Assembly: GCA_000961695.1 (NCBI GenBank)
Contig: LADW01000079.1
Span: 1-64,000 of the forward strand
Length of the DNA: 64,000 nt
DNA from: Hyphomonadaceae bacterium BRH_c29
GTDB lineage: Bacteria > Pseudomonadota > Alphaproteobacteria > Caulobacterales > Hyphomonadaceae
Direction: 5' to 3'
Shown here: piece after piece, positions 34,527 through 42,676 of the stretch
How positions within the stretch are numbered: position 1 is the first letter of the stretch
Layout: each line of letters opens with the position of its first letter
Made by a program: the position numbers and the translations under genes
Notes under the pieces: model-generated
The model's database searches: none
Told to the model about the DNA's origin: nothing
The model's input: only the letters and a program-made list of their open reading frames with translations

Positions 34527-35051
34527 ATGGACATCAGCCACGTCCTGCTCAGCCCGAAAGGCCGCATTGGTTCGCGCGACTTCCTTCGCGGCCTGATCCT
34601 GCTCACCGGCGCCTCTCTGGTCGTGCAGGTTCTCACCAGCAGTGTCTCTATTGGCGCATCGGTGCTGCAATATCCCTTGCTGTGGGGCTATCTCTGCGTG
34701 CTGGGCAAGCGCCTGCATGATGCTGGGCAGACTGCCTGGCTCAGCCTGATCTTCCTGCTCGGCTTTGTGATCCTGTCGTCGATTCTGGATACGGTTCTGA
34801 TACCGCTTCTGTCGCCGCAAATGGTGCCGCTCATCCAGCAGATTCAGGAAGTGGCCAAGACGGAAGGCCTGTCCGGAGCGTTCAATGCCCAGCAGGAGCA
34901 TGTGCTCGAGCTTTCCCGCGGCCTGGCGCTGACGACGCTCGCCAGCTTCCTCATCTCCAGCACGGCCCTGGCTTTCATCGGTGCGCGCCTGCCGTCCGAT
35001 CCGAAATCGAATTCCCACGGGCCGGCGACCGGCTCCTCCAACGCGTCCTGA
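34527..35051 (+). CDS. DUF805 membrane protein 2
   Basis: This 174-residue membrane protein starts at 34527 after GGAGACACAATCCTTC. It shares with its neighbour the N-terminal GRIGSRDFLRGLILL region and the central LGKRLHDAGQTAWLSLIF, so it belongs to the DUF805 family. About four helices are predicted, with a longer loop between the third and fourth. The function is unknown. The leader contains TTATC and GATAA arms 7 bases apart at 34464-34480, a possible operator. The third related gene follows 29 bases later. Confidence 0.82.
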   Translation: MDISHVLLSPKGRIGSRDFLRGLILLTGASLVVQVLTSSVSIGASVLQYPLLWGYLCVLGKRLHDAGQTAWLSLIFLLGFVILSSILDTVLIPLLSPQMVPLIQQIQEVAKTEGLSGAFNAQQEHVLELSRGLALTTLASFLISSTALAFIGARLPSDPKSNSHGPATGSSNAS

Positions 35052-35080
35052 CTTCTCCCTCGCCAAGGATCATTGTCCAC

Positions 35081-35866
35081 ATGAAACCCCTCGACCCCAC
35101 CGCGATCGACCCGCACCGGCCCTGGATCAAGGATGCGCGCGACAATCCGCACGAGATGAACTGGGTGCAGACCTTCTTCAACCCGCTTGGTGCCAGCTCC
35201 AAGCTGCACTTCAGCCGGGCCTGGACCTTCATGTTCCTCGGCCGGATCCTTCTCTTCATCGTGCCGGTTTTTGCTGTGTCCATCGCTTCACTGGCGGGCG
35301 CGGATCTCAGCGCGGCCTGGAAGCCGATCGAGGCGATCGTCCTGCCGGTCCCGGCGCTTCTGGTGCCGTTCTTTGCGTTTACCCTCCTGACGGAAATGAC
35401 GTCATGGGTGGCGCACGTCCGCCGCTTCCATGAAACGCACAAGTCCACTCTGTGGGCGATGATCGTACTGATCCCGTTGATTCTGGGCCTGGTTGGCTTC
35501 TCCATCGGCGCTCAGGGCGGCATCAAAGAGTACGAGTCCATGCACGCACCGAAGCCAGCGGCCGAATCCGTGGCAACGGATGGGCCTGAGGCGGCAGCCA
35601 CGGACACCGAAGCCGCTGCGAAGCCGAAACAGGGCCAACATGGGCCACAGCGCAATGGCCCGCCGCAGAGCGAACTCGCCATGGCAGCCGGGGCGGGCTT
35701 CGGTCTTGCCATGATGATCTGGGCCGTATGCTCATTCTTCGTGATGTTCTGGACGCTGCTCTATGTCGCGCGCATGCCGAATGGCGGCGTCGGCCGGTTC
35801 AAGACCGGCAGCGACATCGCGCAGGGCGAAGAGAAAGACCTGCCGGCCAGTTACGCCGCGGGCTGA
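35081..35866 (+). CDS. Divergent DUF805-like membrane protein 3
   Basis: This 261-residue protein starts with a soluble stretch of about 45 residues, then has membrane segments near 50-70 ([22 protein letters not shown]), 86-107, 124-144 and 210-230. The block [11 protein letters not shown] and the central [18 protein letters not shown] mirror the GRxxR...W and RRLHDxxxxGW motifs of the two genes before it, so I read it as a diverged DUF805 relative. An Ala/Pro/Glu-rich hydrophilic linker (about 155-200) is inserted before the last helix. The 3' end overlaps lipB on the opposite strand by 16 bases. Function is unknown. Confidence 0.7.
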   Translation: MKPLDPTAIDPHRPWIKDARDNPHEMNWVQTFFNPLGASSKLHFSRAWTFMFLGRILLFIVPVFAVSIASLAGADLSAAWKPIEAIVLPVPALLVPFFAFTLLTEMTSWVAHVRRFHETHKSTLWAMIVLIPLILGLVGFSIGAQGGIKEYESMHAPKPAAESVATDGPEAAATDTEAAAKPKQGQHGPQRNGPPQSELAMAAGAGFGLAMMIWAVCSFFVMFWTLLYVARMPNGGVGRFKTGSDIAQGEEKDLPASYAAG

Positions 35867-36561
35867 AGCGGGCAGGGGACGGGTGTCAGCGCGCTGCCGA
35901 ACACGGTTTTGAACGCATCGCGCAAGGCAATGTCTGCATCCGCCATGGTCGCCGGAATGCCGAGATCGGCAAGGCTGGTGACGCCATAGCGCGGATCAGC
36001 GATGCCGCACGGCGTGATGCCGGTAAAGTGCTCCAGGTCCGGCTCCACGTTCAGGCTGATTCCGTGGAAGCTGACCCAGCGCTTGAGGCGCACCCCGATG
36101 GCGGCGATCTTGTCCTCACGCAGCGGGCCACCTGCCGCCGTCCGGTCGACCCAGACGCCGACCCGGCCATCGCGTGGCCCTGCATCGATATTGAAGCTCT
36201 GCAGTGCGGTGATGATCCAGCGTTCCAGATTCTGCACGAAGGCGCGCACATCTTTTCCGCGGGCGCCGACATCCAGCATCACATAGGCCACCCTCTGGCC
36301 AGGGCCGTGATAGGTGTATTGCCCGCCGCGTCCGGCATCGAAAACGGGGAAGCGGGACGGGTCGCGCAGGTCGTCCAGCTTGGATGACGTGCCTGCGGTG
36401 TAGAGCGGCGGATGCTCCAGAAACCAGACAAGCTCGGGGGCGCCGTCCTCACGGATGGCACGGGCGCGCGCCTCCATGAAGGCGAGGGCGTCTTCATACG
36501 GAACCGGGCTATCCGACACGGCCCATTCGACAGGAGGAAAATTGTTCATCACAGCCCGCAT
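35851..36561 (-). CDS. lipB: Octanoyltransferase LipB
   Basis: This 236-residue enzyme transfers octanoyl groups from ACP to lipoyl domains. Family blocks are [60 protein letters not shown] with the catalytic Lys, and FTGITPCGI with the acyl-accepting Cys. The ATG at 36561 is used here; the next Met at 36549 ([11 protein letters not shown]) is nearly as good, as neither has a strong ribosome binding site. The gene overlaps the 3' end of the preceding convergent gene by 16 bases. LipA is not in the window. Confidence 0.95.
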   Translation of the reverse strand: MRAVMNNFPPVEWAVSDSPVPYEDALAFMEARARAIREDGAPELVWFLEHPPLYTAGTSSKLDDLRDPSRFPVFDAGRGGQYTYHGPGQRVAYVMLDVGARGKDVRAFVQNLERWIITALQSFNIDAGPRDGRVGVWVDRTAAGGPLREDKIAAIGVRLKRWVSFHGISLNVEPDLEHFTGITPCGIADPRYGVTSLADLGIPATMADADIALRDAFKTVFGSALTPVPCPLQPAA

Positions 36562-36636
36562 ATAGGATGTATTCGGGGCTTCACAAAGCGCCAGTCGGGC
36601 CTTATACGGCGCCTCTGCCTCGAATGAGACCAGTGT

Positions 36637-36721
36637 GCGGTCATGGCGGAATTGGTAGACGCGCAGCGTTGAGGTCGCTGTGGGGCAACCCGTGGAGGTT
36701 CGAGTCCTCTTGACCGCACCA
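36637..36721 (+). tRNA. tRNA-Leu (anticodon GAG)
   Basis: An 85-nt class II tRNA has acceptor arms GCGGTCA/TGACCGC, the tRNA-Leu D-loop TGGCGGAATTGGTAGAC, anticodon stem CAGCG/CGCTG with loop TTGAGGT (anticodon GAG), a long variable arm, T-loop GGTTCGAGTCC and encoded CCA ending at 36721. Confidence 0.97.
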
Positions 36722-36743
36722 TTTCACCGGCCTGCGGTGAAAT
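36721..36743 (+). terminator. Hairpin directly after tRNA-Leu(GAG)
   Basis: Perfect 9-bp arms ATTTCACCG (36721-36729) and CGGTGAAAT (36735-36743) form a hairpin that begins at the last base of the tRNA; GGCTTTAATG follows. It probably ends or stabilises the tRNA precursor. Confidence 0.65.
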
Positions 36744-36786
36744 GGCTTTAATGCAGATCCTGTTTTCCTGACAATCTTTCAAGCCG

Positions 36787-37368
36787 TCAGGCCCTTGGCG
36801 CTTTGCCAAAGGCACGGTCGATCTCGTCCAGCAATGCGGTGGCGGCGGCATAATCCGGTTTCAGCCGCAGCGCTTCTTCAAGGTCGGCATGGGCAGGCCC
36901 CGGCGCATCGAGCGCGAGGCTCGCCATGGCGCGGTTGTAGAGGGCGTAGGCGCGCCGGTCCGGGCTGATCTTGCCGGGTTGGTGCAGCACGTCGATCGCC
37001 TCCTCATAGCGGCCAAGCCGGATCAGGGCGGCCGACTGGCTTATGGAAATGTCTTCAAGTTCCGGCGCCAGTTCACGCGCTTCCTCGAAACGCTCGACGG
37101 CGGCGTCCAGTTCACCGAGCCGGAGACGCGCTGTGCCGGCATTGGCCAGCGCTGCGGCACGGTCGCGGTCTGTCAGGCCCGCCTGAGTGATTGCTTCGTC
37201 GCACAGCCGTTTCAGGCGCGGACTGTCCGAATCGGTTGTGGCAATCTCATTGGCGCAGGCCTCGGCCGGGCTAGGGCCTGCTGCAAGGACGAGCGGGGCT
37301 GCCAGCGCAGGATCGACGGCGGCGGCCATTATCAGGGCGGTGAAGGTGAAGGCACGGGGGAGTTGCAT
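36787..37368 (-). CDS. Exported TPR protein, divergent from marR
   Basis: This 193-residue protein starts at 37368 with a signal peptide (MQLPRAFTFTALIMAAAVDPALA, cut before APLVLA). Three or four tetratricopeptide repeats follow, the clearest being AAALANAGTARLRLGELDAAVERFEEA, AALIRLGRYEEAIDVLHQ and AYALYNRAMASLALDAPGPAHADLEEALRL. A periplasmic protein-interaction role is inferred. The gene is divergent from marR, and one palindrome of the TGYATATRCA type lies 20 bases before its start, so repression by the neighbouring MarR protein is likely. Confidence 0.8.
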   Translation of the reverse strand: MQLPRAFTFTALIMAAAVDPALAAPLVLAAGPSPAEACANEIATTDSDSPRLKRLCDEAITQAGLTDRDRAAALANAGTARLRLGELDAAVERFEEARELAPELEDISISQSAALIRLGRYEEAIDVLHQPGKISPDRRAYALYNRAMASLALDAPGPAHADLEEALRLKPDYAAATALLDEIDRAFGKAPRA

Positions 37369-37387
37369 GATGCAGGTCTCTATATGT

Positions 37388-37397
37388 TGTATATGCA
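37388..37397. promoter_or_regulatory. MarR-type operator candidate 1
   Basis: TGTATATGCA, an 8-of-10 palindrome, lies 20 bases upstream of the TPR start. It is the exact reverse complement of site 3 next to marR. Confidence 0.5.
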
Positions 37398-37426
37398 CGA
37401 TAGGTGGTGCGTGGGCACCGCGAAAG

Positions 37427-37457
37427 CCCCGTCCGGCCGAGGAGAAGCCGGACGGGG
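37427..37457. other. Strong hairpin in the TPR/marR intergenic region
   Basis: Perfect 11-bp arms CCCCGTCCGGC (37427-37437) and GCCGGACGGGG (37447-37457) enclose a 9-base loop. On the minus strand GCTTTCG follows, so it could act as an attenuator or early terminator in the TPR leader. Confidence 0.5.
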
Positions 37458-37514
37458 AAGTGAGGCACCAGCATGCGGAGTTGAGACAGAACCATGCCGG
37501 GCCCTCAGCTCTAA

Positions 37515-37530
37515 TAGTGTATATACACTA
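37515..37530. promoter_or_regulatory. MarR-type operator candidate 2, perfect palindrome
   Basis: TAGTGTATATACACTA is a perfect 16-bp palindrome in the middle of the divergent region, with core TGTATATACA that matches the other two sites. MarR dimers typically bind palindromes of this size. Confidence 0.65.
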
Positions 37531-37607
37531 ATATTGCTTATCCATACACGATCGCTAAACCGTGACCGCAATAAAAATGGGTATTATTGGACATTAACGT
37601 CCGTTGC

Positions 37608-37617
37608 TGCATATACA
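37608..37617. promoter_or_regulatory. MarR-type operator candidate 3
   Basis: TGCATATACA lies 7 bases before the marR ATG, where bound repressor would block transcription or initiation of marR itself. It is the reverse complement of site 1. Confidence 0.5.
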
Positions 37618-37624
37618 CATAGTG

Positions 37625-38083
37625 ATGACAACGCTGACGACAAAAGACGAGATCCTGTTCGAAGTGACGGGCCATTGTGTTGCGGGCCGGGTGCTGCGCG
37701 CCGCCCGTCTGATTACTCGCCATTATGATGATGCGCTGCGGCCCACGGGCCTGACCATCACGCAGTTCGGCCTGCTGCATGTGATTGGCCGGTATGAGCC
37801 GGAGTCGATCTCCCGGGTGGCCGAGCTGATGAACCTCGACCGCACCTCGCTGTCGCGAAACCTGAAGCCGCTGGAAAAAGCTGGTTTCGTCCATCGTGGA
37901 AATGAAGGCAGCCAGCGCAAGCGCCGGGTTTTGCTCACCACGCTAGGCCTGAAAAAGCTGGAAGAAGCACGGCCCTATTGGAAGGCCGCCCAGGCCCGGA
38001 TGGAAGACGTTCTGGGCGAGCCCCATCTCGAAAATCTCACATTGGCCCTGCGCGAAGTGCGTCCGGACGCACTGAACCCCTGA
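37625..38083 (+). CDS. MarR-family transcriptional regulator
   Basis: This 152-residue protein starts at 37625 (MTTLTTKDEIL). It has a MarR winged helix: LTITQFGLLHVIGRYEPESISRVAELMNLDRTSLSRNLKPLEKAGFV gives the recognition helix (DRTSLSRNLKPL) and the wing is HRGNEGSQRKRRVLLTTLG. Four Cys/His residues near the N terminus (GHC) might sense a ligand or oxidant, but this is speculative. It is divergent from the TPR gene; three matching palindromes in 230 bases suggest it represses itself and the TPR gene. mgtE follows 54 bases downstream. Confidence 0.9.
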   Translation: MTTLTTKDEILFEVTGHCVAGRVLRAARLITRHYDDALRPTGLTITQFGLLHVIGRYEPESISRVAELMNLDRTSLSRNLKPLEKAGFVHRGNEGSQRKRRVLLTTLGLKKLEEARPYWKAAQARMEDVLGEPHLENLTLALREVRPDALNP

Positions 38084-38137
38084 GTTCCCGTCGGACGGGC
38101 CTTGCCGCGGCGCAGCAACAGCGGCAAGACAAGCGCC

Positions 38138-39520
38138 ATGACGGACGTGTCCACGCCTCCTAATCCGGCGCCAGAACCGCCGAATGTCGATCCGGATCTG
38201 CTGGACGACCTCGTCGATGCTGTCGAAGAGGATGATTCCCGCTGGCTGGCGCGTACGCTGCAGCGCATGCACCCGGCGGACGCGGCCGACCTGCTGGAAG
38301 CGCTGCCCTTCGACACCTTCTCCGAGGCGGTTGAACTGCTGGGCGGGGAGCTGCCGTCCGACATCCTGATCGAGCTGCGCGACTCCTATCGCGAAGAAGC
38401 CGTCGACGTCATGCCCGACAGGGCCGTCGCCAACGCGCTTGATGAACTCGACTCCGATGACGCGACCGTCATCCTCGAAGACCTTGAAGATGACCGGCGC
38501 GAGCGCATCCTGGACGAACTGGCACCGTTCGACCGGGCCCAGCTGGAACGCGGCCTCGCCTATGAAGAGGAATCGGCCGGCCGTCTCATGCAGACGGAAT
38601 TTGTGGCCGTACCGGAATACTGGACCGTCGGCCACGCCATCGACCATGCCCGGGAGATTGGCGAAGAGCTGCCGGAAGTTTTCTACGAGATTTATGTTGT
38701 CGACCCGGCCCACAGGCTGCTCGGCATCGTCCAGCTGGCCTCGCTGATGCGCACGCCGCGCGATGTCCTGCTGTCTGACCTGATGACCGACCCGCTCTCG
38801 GACATCCAGACCAATATGGACCAGGAAGAGGTGGCCTTCCAGTTTCAGAAATATTCGCTGGCCTCGGCGCCGGTAAAGGATTCCGGTGGGCGCCTCGTTG
38901 GCATGATCACGGTCGATGACATGGTCGACGTCATGCAGGAAGAGGCTGCTGAAGACCTGTTCTCGCTGCTCAACGTCAGCTCGGCGGATGGGTCCGACTC
39001 TGTGTTCGACACGGTCCGCGCGCGGGCGCCATGGCTGGCGGTAAATCTCGTGACGGCCTTTGTCGCGTCGGGCATCATTTCCCTCTTTGAAGGCACGATC
39101 AATCAGGTCGTCCAGCTGGCCGTGCTGATGCCGGTTGTGGCGGCGCTGGGTGGCAATGCCGGCAGCCAGGGCCTGGTGGTCGCCGTGCGCGGCATCGCAG
39201 ACCGCCAGCTGGAAGGGGACGCCGTGCGCCGCGCCATCATGCGCGAAGCGCTCAGCGGGCTCGTGAATGGCATCCTGTTCGCCATCGGCGTCGGCCTTGT
39301 CGCGCTGGTCTGGTTCCATGATGTGAAACTGTCGCTGGTGCTCGCCACTGCGATGCTGGCGACGTTCCTGTGGGCGGGCTTTTCGGGCATCCTGGTGCCG
39401 CTGGGGCTGAAGAAACTGGGCGCTGACCCGGCAGTTGCCTCATCCGTTTTCGTGTTGACGCTCACGGATGTGATGGCATTTTTCTCGTTTCTCGGATTGG
39501 CCACACTGGTCCTGCTTTGA
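38138..39520 (+). CDS. mgtE: Magnesium transporter MgtE
   Basis: This 460-residue protein starts at 38138 (MTDVSTPPNP); an upstream TTG in frame is less likely. It has the full MgtE order: an N-terminal superhelical domain (about 20-140), two CBS domains (about 140-270, with TPRDVLLSDLMTDPLSDIQTN and GMITVDDMVDVMQEEAAEDL), then a connecting helix and five membrane helices. The pore region shows AVLMPVVAALGGNAGSQGL, and the gating acidic residues are plentiful in the CBS part. It is a Mg2+-selective channel closed by high cytoplasmic Mg2+. A hairpin with arms CTTGCCGC/GCGGCAAG lies at 38101-38128 in its leader. Confidence 0.95.
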   Translation: MTDVSTPPNPAPEPPNVDPDLLDDLVDAVEEDDSRWLARTLQRMHPADAADLLEALPFDTFSEAVELLGGELPSDILIELRDSYREEAVDVMPDRAVANALDELDSDDATVILEDLEDDRRERILDELAPFDRAQLERGLAYEEESAGRLMQTEFVAVPEYWTVGHAIDHAREIGEELPEVFYEIYVVDPAHRLLGIVQLASLMRTPRDVLLSDLMTDPLSDIQTNMDQEEVAFQFQKYSLASAPVKDSGGRLVGMITVDDMVDVMQEEAAEDLFSLLNVSSADGSDSVFDTVRARAPWLAVNLVTAFVASGIISLFEGTINQVVQLAVLMPVVAALGGNAGSQGLVVAVRGIADRQLEGDAVRRAIMREALSGLVNGILFAIGVGLVALVWFHDVKLSLVLATAMLATFLWAGFSGILVPLGLKKLGADPAVASSVFVLTLTDVMAFFSFLGLATLVLL

Positions 39521-39623
39521 AGCGGGCAGCAGTGCTGGACTCCCTCATCAGGGGAAAAGGCGCGCCATTTGCAGGCGTGCCACATAGAAAAAGCCAACTG
39601 TTTCAATACGGGAGCCATTCCGC

Positions 39624-40763
39624 ATGGCCCTGCCTATGCGCACGTCGGGAGCCGGGGTCGAGCTTATCAAGAGCTTCGAAGGCTTTCGTGCGCGCGCAAC
39701 TGAGCTTCCCGATGGCAAATGGATCGTCGGTTTCGGTCACACGGAAAGCGCCCGGGAGGGCCTGAGGGTTACCCGCGAGGACGCTGAACTGGTGCTGCGC
39801 CACCACGATCTCAAGCCCATCGAAGACCTGATCCGCGACCGGGTGCTGACCCCACTCAGCCACAACGAGTTCGATGCGCTGGTCTCCTTCGTGTTCAATA
39901 TCGGGCCAGAGGCCTTTCTCGAATCGAATGTTCTGGCGCTACTGAACAGTGGCGAGCGCCTCCAGGCCGCCGAGGGCATGTCTGCCTGGCGCAAGGGCAG
40001 GGTGGATGGCGAGGTCCGTGTCGTCGATGCGCTGGTCCGCCGACGCGCCGCTGAGAAGGCCCTGTTCCTGGAACATCCCGCTGGCCGCATCCCGGTGCCG
40101 GGCGCCTTGCTGCGTCCGCAATTCGATCCGGGCGCCGCCCTCGTCCTGTCACGGGAACGGGCGGTCGTGATCGAGGCCCGCACCGAAGGTGGCCGCACAT
40201 CTGCAAAGCCAGCCGATTCAGCGCCACAGGCAGCCGCCCGCGCGGTGGCTGAGCGGATGTCGAAATTGCTGGGCGACCAGGACAGAAATACCGCTCCTGA
40301 GAGCGAGCCCCTGCCGGGCGTGCCGACCGCCGACGAGATCAAACGGGCCGTCTCCGCGCTTGCCGAGCCGGATGGCCCCGGTGAAGACCGCGCGTCTGAT
40401 ACGGTCATCGAAGCTGTGCCAGACCGTCTCCCTGAGTCTACGTTGGTCACCCCTGAGCCCGCGCCTGTGTCACCTCCGGTCTCCGGTCTGCGCGATGCGC
40501 TGCGCCCGCCGGTCGTTCCGCCCGTCCGTCAGGCCTTTGGCGGCGAGATGAGCCTGATGCGCTGGCTGCCCTATGCGCTTTTGTCGGGCCTCGGCATTTT
40601 TGGCGTCTTCGCGGGTATCCGCCGGATTGCCAGCTCGCCGGTCTCACCCCTGCCGGCCAGCCCGAGCGAGATCTATGTTGGCCCGCTGCTGGCCTTTGGC
40701 TCGGCCATGCTGTGCATTCTGGCCGTCTATTATCTCTACCGGGCGATCACGCGTCAGGATTGA
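39624..40763 (+). CDS. spmX: SpmX-type polar muramidase-fold protein
   Basis: This 379-residue protein has an N-terminal GH24 lysozyme fold (about 8-150: GVELIKSFEGFRARATELPDG, VGFGHTES, FDALVSFVFNIGPEAFLESNVL, VDALVRRRAAEKALFL). A Pro/Glu/Asp-rich middle (about 165-305) and two C-terminal membrane helices (about 314-333 and 350-370) follow. This order is that of Caulobacter SpmX, which marks the stalked pole and recruits the kinase DivJ. Glu19 matches the catalytic Glu of T4 lysozyme, but the position of catalytic Thr26 reads Ile34 and that of Asp20 probably Glu27, in keeping with a repurposed domain. There is no signal peptide. A phage lysozyme is unlikely given the two C-terminal helices and no phage genes nearby. 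Confidence 0.88.
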   Translation: MALPMRTSGAGVELIKSFEGFRARATELPDGKWIVGFGHTESAREGLRVTREDAELVLRHHDLKPIEDLIRDRVLTPLSHNEFDALVSFVFNIGPEAFLESNVLALLNSGERLQAAEGMSAWRKGRVDGEVRVVDALVRRRAAEKALFLEHPAGRIPVPGALLRPQFDPGAALVLSRERAVVIEARTEGGRTSAKPADSAPQAAARAVAERMSKLLGDQDRNTAPESEPLPGVPTADEIKRAVSALAEPDGPGEDRASDTVIEAVPDRLPESTLVTPEPAPVSPPVSGLRDALRPPVVPPVRQAFGGEMSLMRWLPYALLSGLGIFGVFAGIRRIASSPVSPLPASPSEIYVGPLLAFGSAMLCILAVYYLYRAITRQD

Positions 40764-40802
40764 CCTGCTGACAGGCGGGAAATGGCCTGCTAGTCAGACG
40801 CC

Positions 40803-41975
40803 ATGATTCCGAACGCATATCCCACACTGAACTTCGATCTCGGCGAAACCGCCGACATGATCCGTGAAACCGTGGCAAGTTTTGCCCAGAACGAGATTGC
40901 GCCGCGCGCGGCGGAAATCGACCGGACGGACAAATTCCCCCGCGACCTGTTGCCGAAGATGGGCGAGCTTGGCTTGCTTGGCATCACGGTCGAAGAGGAA
41001 TGGGGCGGTACCGGCCTTGGCTATCTCGAACATGTCGTGGCGATGGAGGAAATCTCCCGCGCGTCGGCTTCTGTGGGCCTCTCCTATGGTGCCCATTCGA
41101 ACCTCTGCGTGAACCAGATCCGCCGCTGGGCCAGCGATGCCCAGAAGGCGCGCTACCTGCCCAAGCTGATCAGCGGCGAACATCTCGGTTCCCTCGCCAT
41201 GAGCGAGAGCGGGGCAGGCTCAGACGTCGTCTCGATGAAGCTGCGCGCCGAGAAGAAGGGCGACCGCTACGTCCTTAACGGCACCAAGATGTGGATCACC
41301 AATGCGCCGGATGCCGACGTGCTGGTCGTCTATGCCAAGACAGAGCCTGACGCCGGATCGAAAGGCATCACGGCTTTCCTGATCGAGCGCGGCATGAAGG
41401 GCTTCTCCGTCGCCCAAAAGCTCGACAAGCTCGGCATGCGCGGCTCGGAAACGGGTGAGCTTGTTTTCGAGGATTGCGAAGTTCCGGAAGAGAATGTCAT
41501 GGGGCCACTGAATGGCGGTGTCCGTATCCTGATGAGCGGGCTCGACTATGAGCGCGCCGTTCTGTCTGCCGGGCCGACCGGCATCATGCAGGCCTGCATG
41601 GATGTCGTGATCCCTTACATCCACGACCGTAAACAGTTCGGCCAGTCCATCGGCGAGTTCCAGCTGATCCAGGGCAAGCTTGCGGACATGTATGTCCAGA
41701 TGAATGCGGCCAAGGCCTATGTTTATGCTGTCGCCAAATCCTGCGACCGGGGCGAGACGACCCGCAAGGATGCCGCCGGCGCGATCCTCTATGCGGCCGA
41801 AACGGCGACAAAGCTGGCGCTCGACGCGATCCAGATTCTCGGTGGTAACGGTTATATCAACGAATACCCGACCGGGCGCCTGCTGCGCGATGCCAAGCTC
41901 TACGAGATCGGGGCAGGCACCTCCGAAATCCGCCGCTGGCTGATCGGCCGGGAGCTGTTCGGCGAGACGGCGTAG
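40803..41975 (+). CDS. ivd: Isovaleryl-CoA dehydrogenase
   Basis: This 390-residue acyl-CoA dehydrogenase oxidises isovaleryl-CoA to 3-methylcrotonyl-CoA in leucine breakdown. Family blocks are [53 protein letters not shown] and [32 protein letters not shown]. The catalytic Glu is Glu250 in [12 protein letters not shown], which is the isovaleryl-CoA dehydrogenase position on helix G, not the usual site near the C terminus. The enzyme passes electrons to ETF. It lies 39 bases after spmX and about 5 kb before mccB, with two signalling genes between. Confidence 0.95.
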   Translation: MIPNAYPTLNFDLGETADMIRETVASFAQNEIAPRAAEIDRTDKFPRDLLPKMGELGLLGITVEEEWGGTGLGYLEHVVAMEEISRASASVGLSYGAHSNLCVNQIRRWASDAQKARYLPKLISGEHLGSLAMSESGAGSDVVSMKLRAEKKGDRYVLNGTKMWITNAPDADVLVVYAKTEPDAGSKGITAFLIERGMKGFSVAQKLDKLGMRGSETGELVFEDCEVPEENVMGPLNGGVRILMSGLDYERAVLSAGPTGIMQACMDVVIPYIHDRKQFGQSIGEFQLIQGKLADMYVQMNAAKAYVYAVAKSCDRGETTRKDAAGAILYAAETATKLALDAIQILGGNGYINEYPTGRLLRDAKLYEIGAGTSEIRRWLIGRELFGETA

Positions 41976-42034
41976 AGGGCTGGCCAAGCGTGCACCGGTA
42001 AGTAATGTTGTCCCTCAATTTATGGGGGATTGTC

Positions 42035-42676
42035 ATGCGTCGCGGTATTTATCTGTTCTGGGCTTTTGCCTCGCTCGCAGCCTGCGCGACAGCGCCGTCG
42101 CTGCCACCTGAACCTCTCGCGGATGATGGCACGCCATGTATCGCCGACCGCGACGCCCTTATGGCAATGGACTACTGGACATTCGACCAGGACCCGGCGG
42201 GCTCGCAGGCTGTCTATGGCAAGCCCGGTTGTGAACTCATCGGAGCGGACCTGATCCGCGACTATCACGCCGCCTTGCGCGAAAAGGGAGAGCCGGTCAC
42301 GCACACGTTCCCACAAGGGACGATAACTTTTGGTGAGACGGGCGAGATTACGGGGCTCTACTGGCATGAAGGCCAGATCCGTGCGTTCGAGGGGCAGACC
42401 GAGAATGCCAAGTCCTTGTTCCGCAAGTTCATCGACGCGGATAGGAACAGCATCGCAAGCAACCGGCATTATGCGCTCGCGACGATTGCATTTCTCGATA
42501 GTGACAAGGATGCACTCCTCATGAAGCGCGCCGCGCTGGCTGCCGTCGTGCCAGAGGACAACATTAATCTCGGCGTTGTGGACGGGCTGATCGCCTGCTT
42601 CGACAGGCCCTACAAGGATGCTTATGGTGCGGTGGAGTGCGATCGGCGACCAGGGCGCCAGTCCGTAACGCCTTAG
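42035..42676 (+). CDS. Uncharacterised lipoprotein
   Basis: This 213-residue protein starts at 42035, giving a lipobox ending at Cys17 (WAFASLAAC). The mature part has paired Cys residues (TPCIADRD, PGCELIG, IACFDRP, VECDRRP) that could form two disulphides. The second half looks weakly TPR-like (HYALATIAFLDSDKDALLMKRAALAAV). I do not recognise a family. Its stop overlaps the stop of the convergent hybrid kinase gene in TTAG (42673-42676). Confidence 0.65.
   Translation: MRRGIYLFWAFASLAACATAPSLPPEPLADDGTPCIADRDALMAMDYWTFDQDPAGSQAVYGKPGCELIGADLIRDYHAALREKGEPVTHTFPQGTITFGETGEITGLYWHEGQIRAFEGQTENAKSLFRKFIDADRNSIASNRHYALATIAFLDSDKDALLMKRAALAAVVPEDNINLGVVDGLIACFDRPYKDAYGAVECDRRPGRQSVTP

Noticed and set aside
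36637-36786. Integration site at tRNA-Leu(GAG)
   Set aside because: No integrase or repeated tRNA 3' end in the neighbourhood.
39624-40763. Prophage lysozyme
   Set aside because: No holin, spanin or structural phage genes are near, and the two C-terminal membrane helices with an acidic linker fit SpmX.
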